From Bacteroidales bacterium (GTDB lineage Bacteria > Bacteroidota > Bacteroidia > Bacteroidales > UBA932): 64,000 bases of DNA. The stretch is from positions 1,228,178 through 1,292,177 of the forward strand of contig JALCKZ010000001.1 in NCBI GenBank assembly GCA_022647615.1, given 5' to 3'. This document shows, in pieces, positions 23,156 through 31,038 of this stretch. The position numbers were made by a program, and so were the translations under genes. Under the pieces are notes generated by a model that saw only the letters and a list, made by a program, of their open reading frames with translations, did not search any database and had not been told where the DNA came from. Within the stretch, counting starts at the first letter, position 1; the number at the start of each line of letters is the position of its first letter.

Positions 23156-25180
23156 TTATAACTTTCTGAAGTTCAACAACAAAGAGTTGCTCACAACACA
23201 GACGCTGCTCATTGCCATGGCCGCTCCGGCAATCATTGGATTCAGCAGAAATCCGTTGAAAGGGTAGAGCACTCCGGAGGCAATCGGAATTGCTATTATG
23301 TTGTAAATGAAGGCCCAGAAGAGGTTCATCTTTATGGTCCCGACAGTTTTTTGGGATAGTCGCACGGCTTTGTAAATCTTGCGCAAATCAGAAGAAACAA
23401 TCGTCATCTTTGCCGCATCCATTGCGATATCGCTTCCGCTTCCCATTGCAATGCTAACGTCCGCGCGTGCAAGCGCAGCGCTGTCATTGATGCCGTCTCC
23501 AACCATTGCAATAACTTTTCCTGCGCTTTGCCATTCTCTCACAATTTGCTCTTTTTCAGCAGGTAGCACTGATGCTTTGAATTTAGAAATGCCCGCCTCT
23601 TTTGCAATAACTGCAGCAGTTTGTGCGTTGTCTCCAGTGAGCATTGCAACGTCAATCCCATTGTTTTTCAGTATCCCGACAGCCTCTTTTGAACTCTCTT
23701 TTATTTTGTCTGCAACGGCAATTACGGCAAGAACCTCATTTGAGCTTGCAAAAAATATTGCTGTTTTTGCCTCTTCCTCAAACTGTTCCGCGGCTACAGA
23801 AAATTTATTATCTATCGCGATGCCATTATTTTTTAAAAGTGCCGGCGTGCCTGCAAAATATTTTACGCCATCTGCAACAGCTGAAATTCCAAGCCCAGCA
23901 TGATTCTCAAATTCAGTGATTTTTATATCTTCACCGGAATTGTTATCAGTCATTTTTTCCGTTGAATTGCAAGAACCTGTTGCACATGAATTCCCGTAAG
24001 CCTCTGAAATAGCGAGAGCTGCAGGGTGCGTAGATTTGCTCTCCATAGCTCCTAAAATCTGCTGAAATTTCTCTTTTTCTTTCTCTCCCCAAAAAGCATC
24101 GGTCACTTGCGGTCTCCCTTCCGTTAATGTTCCGGTCTTGTCAACTGCCACAATATTAATCTTATGCGCTCGTTCAAGAGACTCCGCATCTTTAATCAAA
24201 ATTCCCTCTGATGCTCCGCGTCCTATTCCTACCATAATTGCGGTAGGAGTGGCCAGACCAAGCGCGCAAGGGCATGCAATTACAAGAACTGTGACCAGCG
24301 ATAACATCCCGTATGTGAATGAGTTAGAGCTTCCAAAAATATTCCATGCAATAAATGAAACAAGAGCAATGCACATAACAACCGGCACAAAAATTCCGGC
24401 AATTTTATCTGCAAGCTTTTGAGAAGGAGCGCGGCTGCCTTGAGCCTCCTGTACAAGTTTAATTATCTGATGCAGAACTGTTTTCTCACCAACTTCCTCT
24501 GCGCGGAAATTAAAACTTCCGCTTTGGTTAATTGTTCCAGCGTAAACTTTTGCTCCCTGCTCTTTAAGAACCGGAACAGATTCTCCGCTTAACATGCTCT
24601 CGTCCACATAAGAGGACCCCTCCGTAACTTTCCCATCCACAGCTACTTTCTCTCCCGGCTTAACCATGACAATTGCGCCGGGCATTAATTTCTCTATCGG
24701 GAGAGTAATGATTTTTTTTGCACGGCGTTTTTCACACTCATTCTGTTCACACTCCTTTGTGGATGTAACTCGCTCATCTTCAATAATAACTGTTACCTCT
24801 TTTGGTTGAAGTCCCATAAGCTTTTTGATGGCGGAGTTGGTGCTGTTTTTTGCACGCTCTTCCAATGTCCTGCCTATCAGAATAAAAGCAATGATGACTG
24901 CCGCAGATTCAAAATAGACGTTGCTCTCCAGTCCGCGGCTTGTCCATACGGAGGGGAACAAAGTATTAAATACGCTAAACAAATATGCAGTTCCGGTAGA
25001 GAGCGCAATAAGCGTATCCATGTTGGATGAGAAATGTTTTGCCTGATTCCACGCGTTCTTGTAAAAGTCTCTGCCAAAGACAAATAGAGAGAGAGTGGCA
25101 AGAGCCCACATTATATAGTTTGCATAGGGGAGGTAACGCCCGCTGCCCGGGGTGCCTTTGAAAAACATCCCTATGACCAT
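23156..25180 (-). CDS. copA: Copper-exporting P1B-type ATPase body (3' frame of a frame-broken copA)
   Basis: 674 residues from the first ATG in this frame, but that ATG falls inside the first membrane helix, so the true protein almost certainly begins in the upstream HMA frame; joined at the A10 run it would be about 780 residues. P-type motifs are all intact: CPCALGLATP in the sixth membrane helix (Cu site), DKTGTLTEG (phosphorylated Asp), STHPAA (HP locus), TGDNAQTA and GDGINDSAAL. 'FIYN' and 'MAMSSVCVVSNS' in the last helices fit Cu(I) selectivity. Two Cys-containing insertions are unusual: TKECEQNECEKRR before the actuator domain and GNSCATGSCNSTE in the nucleotide-binding domain. It exports cytosolic Cu(I) across the inner membrane. 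Confidence 0.88.
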   Translation of the reverse strand: MVIGMFFKGTPGSGRYLPYANYIMWALATLSLFVFGRDFYKNAWNQAKHFSSNMDTLIALSTGTAYLFSVFNTLFPSVWTSRGLESNVYFESAAVIIAFILIGRTLEERAKNSTNSAIKKLMGLQPKEVTVIIEDERVTSTKECEQNECEKRRAKKIITLPIEKLMPGAIVMVKPGEKVAVDGKVTEGSSYVDESMLSGESVPVLKEQGAKVYAGTINQSGSFNFRAEEVGEKTVLHQIIKLVQEAQGSRAPSQKLADKIAGIFVPVVMCIALVSFIAWNIFGSSNSFTYGMLSLVTVLVIACPCALGLATPTAIMVGIGRGASEGILIKDAESLERAHKINIVAVDKTGTLTEGRPQVTDAFWGEKEKEKFQQILGAMESKSTHPAALAISEAYGNSCATGSCNSTEKMTDNNSGEDIKITEFENHAGLGISAVADGVKYFAGTPALLKNNGIAIDNKFSVAAEQFEEEAKTAIFFASSNEVLAVIAVADKIKESSKEAVGILKNNGIDVAMLTGDNAQTAAVIAKEAGISKFKASVLPAEKEQIVREWQSAGKVIAMVGDGINDSAALARADVSIAMGSGSDIAMDAAKMTIVSSDLRKIYKAVRLSQKTVGTIKMNLFWAFIYNIIAIPIASGVLYPFNGFLLNPMIAGAAMAMSSVCVVSNSLLLNFRKL

Positions 25181-25197
25181 GATTGGAACGGCAATTA

Positions 25198-25497
25198 TTA
25201 CCGCCCAAATAGTTTTCCTAAGAAGCCCTTTGAATTTTTTTTTTGAGACTCGTCCAAAGCCTCGGGTGCTGCGCCTGCCGCATCAATGACCATGTCGTAT
25301 CCTGCCCCAACAACTGCCTCCTTCATCTTCTCCGGGGTAACGGCCGCATCATCGTACTCAACTAATGCACTGTTACTTGCAAGATTAACGTTAACGTCCT
25401 TAACGCCCGGTACTGCTGCCAGCGCTTTTTGAACATGAGCCACGCACATTGCGCAGGCCATATTTTTTATCGGGAATGTTTTTTTGATTACTGTCAT
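25198..25497 (-). CDS. Heavy-metal-associated (HMA) domain: N-terminal frame of copA or CopZ-like chaperone
   Basis: 99 residues from ATG 25497; a longer frame would start upstream of a TACATTTG promoter box. It is an HMA fold with the metal-binding MACAMC (family GMxCxxC; Gly is replaced by Asn) and 'VPGVKDVNVNLASNSALVEYDD'. In this frame translation stops 36 nt after an A10 run, giving a free-standing copper chaperone. A -1 shift on the run instead gives DESQKKKFKGLLRKTIWAVII, leading directly into the first membrane helix of the ATPase. Family copA proteins carry exactly this HMA at the N-terminus. Confidence 0.85.
   Translation of the reverse strand: MTVIKKTFPIKNMACAMCVAHVQKALAAVPGVKDVNVNLASNSALVEYDDAAVTPEKMKEAVVGAGYDMVIDAAGAAPEALDESQKKNSKGFLGKLFGR
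25235..25244 (-). promoter_or_regulatory. Candidate -1 frameshift / transcriptional slippage site (A10)
   Basis: Read on the minus strand the zero frame is CAA AAA AAA AAT, which contains the slippery heptamer A AAA AAA in the correct phase. The zero-frame stop lies 36 nt downstream. A single -1 slip, or one extra A in the transcript, joins the HMA and ATPase frames. A homopolymer sequencing error is the alternative. Confidence 0.6.
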
Positions 25498-25534
25498 ATC
25501 AATTGCAAATGTACTCAATATTGATTGCAACTAT

Positions 25535-25660
25535 GTTGCAAAAAACATCAATAGTTTCGTCTCGCCTTATCCATTCTCGCCTCCCCTATTTTTGCTAGCG
25601 CAAAAGGGATCGGCTGCGGCTGAGCCGGCTGCGGCGAAATATTGAATGTTTTTTGCAAAT
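25535..25660. repeat. Inverted-repeat element at the 3' end of the Tat aldo/keto reductase gene
   Basis: Arms of about 25 bp (25535-25559 and 25635-25660), nearly complementary around TTGCAAAAAACAT / ATGTTTTTTGCAA, enclose a GC-rich centre with GCTAGC and GGCTGCGGCTGAGCCGGCTG. The right arm abuts the stop codon of the minus-strand gene. Confidence 0.65.
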
Positions 25661-25661
25661 A

Positions 25662-27008
25662 TTACAAGCTTTCAAGCGTACCGTTAATCATGGACATCAA
25701 TGATGGAATCTCCAGATGCTGAGGGCACTTAGGAAGGCAAGTCCCGCACTTCATGCACTTATCCGCACCGCCGCCCTTGGCAAATGCCTTATGAAATGCC
25801 TCTGAAAATGCCTTAGATTTTTTCTTGTAATCATCAGTATTTTGCGCCTTCATATCAGGTATGTTGGAATCCATAACAAGCTGATTATAAGTTGCAAAAA
25901 CTGTCGGGATCTCAACTTCAAACGGGCAAGGCATACAATATCTGCAGCCGGTGCAACCTATTCTCTTGAACTTCTGATACTCTGCAACTGCCAGATTTAT
26001 AGTCTCATAATCAGCATCCGTAAGTGGTTTAAAGCCGGTAAATGTTTTAATGTTATCCTCCAGATGTTCCATATAAGTCATGCCGCTAAGGATTACCATT
26101 ACGTCAGAAAGAGAGCCGGCATAACGGAAAGCCCAAGATGCTACGGTTGCATTAGGATTTGCTTTCTTAAAGATAGCATCTGCATCGGTGCTAAGAGAAG
26201 CAAGCATTCCGCCCTTTAAAGGTTCCATTATTATACAAGGTATATTCCTCTTAGCCAGAGCATTGTAGATATGTTCCGCATCCTGTCCCTTCCAATCCAG
26301 ATAGTTCAATTCTACCTGCACAAAATCCCATGGATGCTTGTCAATCAAATAATCAAAGAACGGCATATCTCCGTGGAAAGAAAATCCAAGCTGGCGTATT
26401 CTTCCCTTTTTCTTCTGCTCAACAAGGTAATCATACAAGCCCATCTCCTCATAAACTTTGTCATAGCTTTGGCGGTTCTGCAAGCTGTGAAGAAGGTAAT
26501 AATCAAAGTAATCCACGCCGCAACGTTGAATTTGCTCCTCAAAAAATTTTGGGCCGTCCTCTTTAACTTTCACATTGTAACCCGGCATTTTGTCCGCCAA
26601 AAAATAACTCTTGCGCGGATATTTTTTTAGAGCTGCTCCAATAACACCCTCAGATTTTCCTCCGTGATAAACATAAGCAGTATCATAATAGTTAATTCCA
26701 TGAGAGTATGCGTAGTCTACAAGTTCCTGAGTCTTAGCTACATCTATAGGAGCTCTTCTTCCGCCTTCTCCAGTTGTAGGGAACCTCATGCAGCCAAATC
26801 CCAGCATGGCAATCATGTCTCCGTTTTTAGGATTTTTCCTTTTATCTACAAGTTTAATCCCGCCCTTTTTAATCTTTTCAGAAATATCATTCAGAAAAGG
26901 ATTGCTCTTAAATGACATTAAAGAGGCTGCGCCGACCACTCCAAGTCCCATAATCTCAATGGCTCTGCGGCGGCTGATTTTTTTCCCGGAATTATTATCG
27001 TTGCTCAT
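25662..27008 (-). CDS. Tat-signal aldo/keto reductase with two C-terminal iron-sulfur motifs
   Basis: 448 residues. The N-terminus has a twin-arginine signal (SRRRAIEIMGLGVVGAASLM, residues 12-31), implying folded export with cofactors. The AKR barrel follows ('MIAMLGFGCMRFP', 'GINYYDTAYVYHGGKSE', with the catalytic Asp/Tyr pair in DTAYVYH; 'YLLHSL'). The C-terminus has CTGCRYCMPCP near 352 and CMKCGTCLPKCP near 422, a bacterial ferredoxin-like arrangement. Probable periplasmic or membrane-associated redox enzyme; substrate unknown. Its 3' end meets a long inverted repeat, and copA lies downstream on the same strand but behind its own promoter. Confidence 0.87.
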   Translation of the reverse strand: MSNDNNSGKKISRRRAIEIMGLGVVGAASLMSFKSNPFLNDISEKIKKGGIKLVDKRKNPKNGDMIAMLGFGCMRFPTTGEGGRRAPIDVAKTQELVDYAYSHGINYYDTAYVYHGGKSEGVIGAALKKYPRKSYFLADKMPGYNVKVKEDGPKFFEEQIQRCGVDYFDYYLLHSLQNRQSYDKVYEEMGLYDYLVEQKKKGRIRQLGFSFHGDMPFFDYLIDKHPWDFVQVELNYLDWKGQDAEHIYNALAKRNIPCIIMEPLKGGMLASLSTDADAIFKKANPNATVASWAFRYAGSLSDVMVILSGMTYMEHLEDNIKTFTGFKPLTDADYETINLAVAEYQKFKRIGCTGCRYCMPCPFEVEIPTVFATYNQLVMDSNIPDMKAQNTDDYKKKSKAFSEAFHKAFAKGGGADKCMKCGTCLPKCPQHLEIPSLMSMINGTLESL

Positions 27009-27171
27009 ATTCTTAATTTTTAATTTTTTTATCTCGACAGATTTTGTTTCACCTTGTAAATTTAAGCAAAATTAACTCTCAAATAATCATGGCATCTTCC
27101 TAATCTGTAAAAATGGTAGGGAATCTCTCTTTTTGGTTGAGGCCGGTTGAGTATTGGGTAGTGATGGGATA

Positions 27172-27202
27172 AAAAAGAAAGCCCGGTTTTTAACGCCGGG
27201 CT
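27172..27202 (-). terminator. Terminator downstream of the DUF4890-like gene
   Basis: Stem AGCCCGG/CCGGGCT; on the minus strand it is followed by TTTCTTTTTT. No T tract follows on the plus strand, so it serves the minus-strand transcript from 27954. The 27009-27306 interval otherwise shows no gene. Confidence 0.8.
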
Positions 27203-27306
27203 GTTAGGGACCATCAAAATGTGGTTATGTAGGGTTATATTAAAGTTATTGTGAATGGCCCCTGATTTTTAAACTAATATGAAGTAAATTTTAATGATCG
27301 CACCAA

Positions 27307-27954
27307 TTAATTATTTGTACTCTGAGTATTGCTCTGCGTATTATTGCTATCCTGCGAACTCTTTTTGTCTTTACAGAAAGGGCAATTCTCATTCATCTCT
27401 TTTTCTGTCTGCTCTTTGTCATACATATTGTATTGATAGTCAGAAAGAATCTCTTTTAGTCTTGCCATTTTCTTCTCTTTTGCAGCCTTTGCCTCTTCCG
27501 GCGTGCACTTAGGAGCAAACCCCGGCATCATCTTGTGACCTCTCTTGAATCCCGTTGTATCTCTCTGGTGCATACCTCCCTGCTGCATATCCGGACGTTG
27601 TCCGCGTCCCATACCGGGACCCATTCCACCGGGGCCGCCGCCCATAGGACCACCTTGGAAACCTCCTCCATTCTGATTATCAGAATTTTTCTTATTGCTG
27701 CTTCCTGCAAGAACTTGGGCCTCTGCAAGATTTACTTTGTACACTTTCTTATATTGCTGATCTGATAGCTGCAAATTTTTTTGCATTCTCTCTGTCTCAG
27801 CTTTTGCAATTTGCTCCGCGGTCATCACTTGAGGACCGGGGGCCATCATGTGGTGATTGAATTTACCGTTTACATGAGTTGTGTCTTGTGCAAATGTAAA
27901 TGAATACATTAATGTAAGACCGATTGTCAGGAATGATACTAAAATCTTTTTCAT
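27307..27954 (-). CDS. Periplasmic Spy/CpxP-like (DUF4890-type) protein
   Basis: 215 residues. Signal peptide (cleavage near TFAQDT). An alpha-helical N-terminal half with 'MTAEQIAKAETERMQKNLQLSDQQYKKVYKVN' (LTxxQ-like). A Gly/Met-rich linker (about 95-125, GGPMGGGPGGMGPGMGRG) is followed by a second helical segment 'MARLKEILSDYQYNMYDKEQ' and a polar Cys-containing tail (NCPFCKDKK). The Met/His-rich linker could bind metals such as copper, but that is inference. Monocistronic with its own terminator. Confidence 0.72.
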   Translation of the reverse strand: MKKILVSFLTIGLTLMYSFTFAQDTTHVNGKFNHHMMAPGPQVMTAEQIAKAETERMQKNLQLSDQQYKKVYKVNLAEAQVLAGSSNKKNSDNQNGGGFQGGPMGGGPGGMGPGMGRGQRPDMQQGGMHQRDTTGFKRGHKMMPGFAPKCTPEEAKAAKEKKMARLKEILSDYQYNMYDKEQTEKEMNENCPFCKDKKSSQDSNNTQSNTQSTNN

Positions 27955-28075
27955 CTCTCTTTTTATTTTTCGTCAACGGTTGAGTAATTATCAAATCCTG
28001 TGCGAAAGTATGCAAGGGATGCTGTTTTTTCCAATAATTTAGACAAACAAGAAGATTTTATCTACAAATAAAGAA

Positions 28076-29485
28076 TTATTGAGCGGCTGCTCTTTTCTTT
28101 AGCCCCATCTCCTTTCCTTTTTTCTTCATAAGGGCCAGCGCTTGCTTGATGTTGTTCTCAATGACGCCATCCAGAATGGCATTTTTGATATATTCTTTTA
28201 ATACTCCAATCTCTTTCCCAGGCTGAATATCAAAGTATTGCATTACAACCTCGCCGGTAATAGGATTCTTAAAATTCCGCAGCGCGTCTTTAGCCTCAAC
28301 CTCTACAAGTTTCTCTCTGACAAGCTGAAAATTGTTTTTGTGCTTGCGTACAATTGCATCATTTTTTGAAGTAATATCTGCCTCGCACAATGTCATCAAA
28401 TCGTCAATATCATCGCCTGCATCAAAAAGTAAACGTCTTATTGCAGAGTCAGTTACGCTCTCTTCCACAAGCGCTATGGGACGCAGATGAAGCCTTACCA
28501 TTTTCTGCACATACTTCATTTTTTCATTAAGAGGCATCTTCAGCTGCTTGAAAATTCCGGGTACCATTCTGGCTCCCATAAGGTCATGACTATGAAAGGT
28601 CCAGCCTGTTCCCTGTTCAAATTTTTTAGTCGCCGGCTTGCCAATATCGTGCAGTAGCGCTGCCCATCTCAACCACAAATTATCTGTGTGAGGGCAGATG
28701 TTGTCTACCACTTTTAGCGTATGTGCAAAATTATCTTTATGGCCTTTACCTTCCAGAGTCTCAACGCCTTGCAAGTTGCTGATCTGCGGAAGAAATTGGG
28801 GCAGAAGTTCAGTATCCTGCAGCAGCTGGAATCCGATAGAAGGCTTAGGAGTCATTAAAATTTTATTAAGCTCTTCTGCTATTCTTTCTCTCGACAGAAT
28901 TTTAAGTCTCTCCTTATTTCTCTTTATGCTTTCAAGTGATTCAGGTACAATTGTAAACTGCAGCTGTGCGGCAAAACGGATTGCGCGTATCATTCTCAGC
29001 GGATCATCTGAATATGTTACGTCCGGGTCTAAAGGGGTGCGAATGAGACCTTTCTGCAAGTCTGCAACTCCGCCGAACGGGTCAATTAAATTTCCGTAAT
29101 CCTCTTTTTGCAAGCTGAACGCTAGGGCGTTTATTGTAAAATCTCTCCTCTCCTGGTCCTCTTTAAGAGTTCCATCTTCAACTATTGGTTTTCTGGAATC
29201 TGCTCTGTATGACTCTTTTCTGGCCCCCACGAATTCAACCTCCAGCCCGTGATATTTAAGCATTGCGGTACCAAAATTTTTGAAGACGGAAACTTTTGTC
29301 TTCACTTTTTTTGCCACTCCCCGTGCAAGTTCAATTCCGCTCCCCTCCGCAACAATGTCAATATCGGTACATGGTCTCTGCAAGAAACAGTCCCTCACGT
29401 ATCCTCCAATCACAAAAGCTCTAACGCCTTGTTGCTCTGCAGTTTTACTTATAATCTCAAATATTTTATTCTCTAAAAAATTCAT
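28076..29485 (-). CDS. cca: CCA tRNA nucleotidyltransferase with HD domain
   Basis: 469 residues from ATG 29485. Class II nucleotidyltransferase motifs: GGYVRDCFLQRPCTDIDIV (about 26-44, with the catalytic DxD), 'RRDFTINALAF' and 'DPLRMIRAIRFAAQL'. The HD phosphohydrolase region has 'HTLKVVDN' and 'RWAALLHDIGKP'. It adds or repairs the CCA end of tRNAs, which fits the absence of encoded CCA in both tRNA-Ser genes here. It sits 29 bp downstream of the HsdR_N gene on the same strand, probably cotranscribed. Confidence 0.93.
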   Translation of the reverse strand: MNFLENKIFEIISKTAEQQGVRAFVIGGYVRDCFLQRPCTDIDIVAEGSGIELARGVAKKVKTKVSVFKNFGTAMLKYHGLEVEFVGARKESYRADSRKPIVEDGTLKEDQERRDFTINALAFSLQKEDYGNLIDPFGGVADLQKGLIRTPLDPDVTYSDDPLRMIRAIRFAAQLQFTIVPESLESIKRNKERLKILSRERIAEELNKILMTPKPSIGFQLLQDTELLPQFLPQISNLQGVETLEGKGHKDNFAHTLKVVDNICPHTDNLWLRWAALLHDIGKPATKKFEQGTGWTFHSHDLMGARMVPGIFKQLKMPLNEKMKYVQKMVRLHLRPIALVEESVTDSAIRRLLFDAGDDIDDLMTLCEADITSKNDAIVRKHKNNFQLVREKLVEVEAKDALRNFKNPITGEVVMQYFDIQPGKEIGVLKEYIKNAILDGVIENNIKQALALMKKKGKEMGLKKRAAAQ

Positions 29486-29514
29486 CAAAATTTTATTAAA
29501 CTGTCGGGATGAAA

Positions 29515-29907
29515 CTACAGCTCGCCGTACTGCGGAACATCACTTATAAATTCATACTTCTCCTCTTTGCTGTTATACTCGCAGGCAAAGGTAGCAACTC
29601 CATTTGTAATTGCCAGCCACTTTACTTTTAGGATAAGCGCGTAACGCCAAATCTGCTCAAATGTGTCCTTAGTTATTTTTACCTCAGGAGCTTTGCACTC
29701 TATAATCATTTGAGGGTCAAGTGTTTTATTATAGCAGACAATGTCACAGCGGAACTTTACGGCGCCTATTTTAATTTCAGTCTCGCTCATCATCATGGAG
29801 AGCGGCCAGCCTCTTTTTTGATTAAGCCACTTTATAAAGTTCTGCCTTACATTCTCTTCCGGAGTAAGGGCGACATTTTTTTTTCTGAGCGGGTCAAACA
29901 CTTCCAT
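29515..29907 (-). CDS. Orphan HsdR N-terminal-domain (PD-(D/E)xK) protein
   Basis: 130 residues forming a single HSDR_N nuclease-like domain: 'TPEENVRQNFIKWLNQKRGWP', 'FRCDIVCYNKTLDPQMIIECKAPE' (the D...ExK catalytic set: Asp54, Glu70, Lys72) and 'WRYALILKVKWLAITNG'. No hsdS or hsdM is nearby, so it is not part of a restriction system. The same orphan next to holA is common in Bacteroidetes (recalled). It is divergent from holA and upstream of cca; possible role in DNA or RNA processing is inference. Confidence 0.85.
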   Translation of the reverse strand: MEVFDPLRKKNVALTPEENVRQNFIKWLNQKRGWPLSMMMSETEIKIGAVKFRCDIVCYNKTLDPQMIIECKAPEVKITKDTFEQIWRYALILKVKWLAITNGVATFACEYNSKEEKYEFISDVPQYGEL

Positions 29908-29925
29908 ATCTGCAAAGATAGGAAT

Positions 29926-29955
29926 TTGCCATGATAATAAATTTGTCTAATTTTG
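29926..29955 (+). promoter_or_regulatory. Bacteroidetes-type promoter of holA
   Basis: TTG (29926-29928), 19 nt, TAATTTTG (29948-29955). A second TAAATTTG lies at 29938. Transcription would begin after the upstream ATG at 29931, so holA must start at 29985. Confidence 0.75.
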
Positions 29956-29984
29956 GGCTGCGGCAGAGGCCGTTAATTTTGAGT

Positions 29985-31025
29985 ATGGCAGCAACTAGAA
30001 TTGATAAAGAGGGGAGCATAAAGAAGTTTGCTTCTATAATGTCCGATATTAAAAACGGGAAGTTCCGTCCCGTTTATCTTTTAATGGGAGAAGAGCCTTA
30101 TTATTTGGATATGATTCTTAAAGCTCTTGATAAACACGTACTTAGCACGGAGGCAAGGGATTTTAATTATACTTTGGTTTATGGGTCGGATATTGATGCG
30201 GGGCAGATTGTTTCTTTGTGCAGACGCTATCCTGTAGAATCCCCAAGGCAGCTGATTATTGTAAAGGAGGCTCAGCAAATTTCATCGCTGGAGCCTTTGG
30301 AAATGTATCTTAATTCTCCTGTAAAAGAGACCGTTCTGGCGCTCGCCTTTACCAATAAGAGCGTTGATAAACGGAGCGGATTTTATAAGAAAGCAAAAGG
30401 TGCTGCGGAAATTCTGGAGACTTACGCCCTGGATGAATGGAAGATTTCTTCCTGGATAATTGACTATGTGAAAAATAGCGGCTATGAAATTGACCAGGAT
30501 GCGGCTCAGCTCATGGGGCAGTATACCGGGACAAGTTTGCGCAAGATAACTTTGGAAATTGATAAGCTCTTCAAGTGCATTGATGGTAAACGTATAACTG
30601 TCAAGGATATAGAGGTGAATGTCGGCATAAGCAGGGAGTTTAATGCATTTGAGCTATGCAAGGCGATAGGGGAGAAAGACAGGCGCAAAAGTTTCTCCAT
30701 TGCTGAAGTTTTTGGAGACAATCCCAAGAAGTTTCCAATTCAAATGACTCTTGGAGCTATGTTCTACTATTTTAATCAGCTGCTTAAGGCTGAGGCTGTT
30801 CAGGTTAGAGATAAAGTCCCGTTTTTTCAGGCGGCTCAGCAGTGCGGAATGTTTGGCTTTAGAGAGAAAGAATATGAAAACGCCGCCCGCAATTTTCCAT
30901 TAATTAAGACAATGGCTGTTGTTGCCTACATAAAAGATTGTGATCTTAAAAGTAAAAGCGCCGGGGGAGGAATTTCTCCGGACGGCGCTCTTCTTAATGA
31001 ACTGCTGGCTAAAATATTAATTTAG
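29985..31025 (+). CDS. holA: DNA polymerase III subunit delta
   Basis: 346 residues from ATG 29985, chosen by the promoter position and by alignment with the usual start. Clamp-loader delta features: 'IKNGKFRPVYLLMGEEPYYLDMILKAL', 'SSLEPLEMYLNSPVKETVLALAF', 'LDEWKISSWIIDYVKNSGYEIDQDAAQLM' and 'LRKITLEIDKL'. It opens the beta sliding clamp during loading and is essential. It is divergent from the HsdR_N protein and convergent with alr (13 bp apart). Confidence 0.9.
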   Translation: MAATRIDKEGSIKKFASIMSDIKNGKFRPVYLLMGEEPYYLDMILKALDKHVLSTEARDFNYTLVYGSDIDAGQIVSLCRRYPVESPRQLIIVKEAQQISSLEPLEMYLNSPVKETVLALAFTNKSVDKRSGFYKKAKGAAEILETYALDEWKISSWIIDYVKNSGYEIDQDAAQLMGQYTGTSLRKITLEIDKLFKCIDGKRITVKDIEVNVGISREFNAFELCKAIGEKDRRKSFSIAEVFGDNPKKFPIQMTLGAMFYYFNQLLKAEAVQVRDKVPFFQAAQQCGMFGFREKEYENAARNFPLIKTMAVVAYIKDCDLKSKSAGGGISPDGALLNELLAKILI

Positions 31026-31038
31026 CCTGCGTAAAAAT

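Noticed and set aside
23374..24422. Long plus-strand open frames opposite the copper ATPase
   Set aside because: They are antisense shadows of a gene with intact P-type ATPase motifs; composition follows the complementary codons.
29515..29907. Type I restriction-modification system
   Set aside because: Only the HsdR N-terminal domain is present, with no hsdM or hsdS; it is a known type of orphan near holA.
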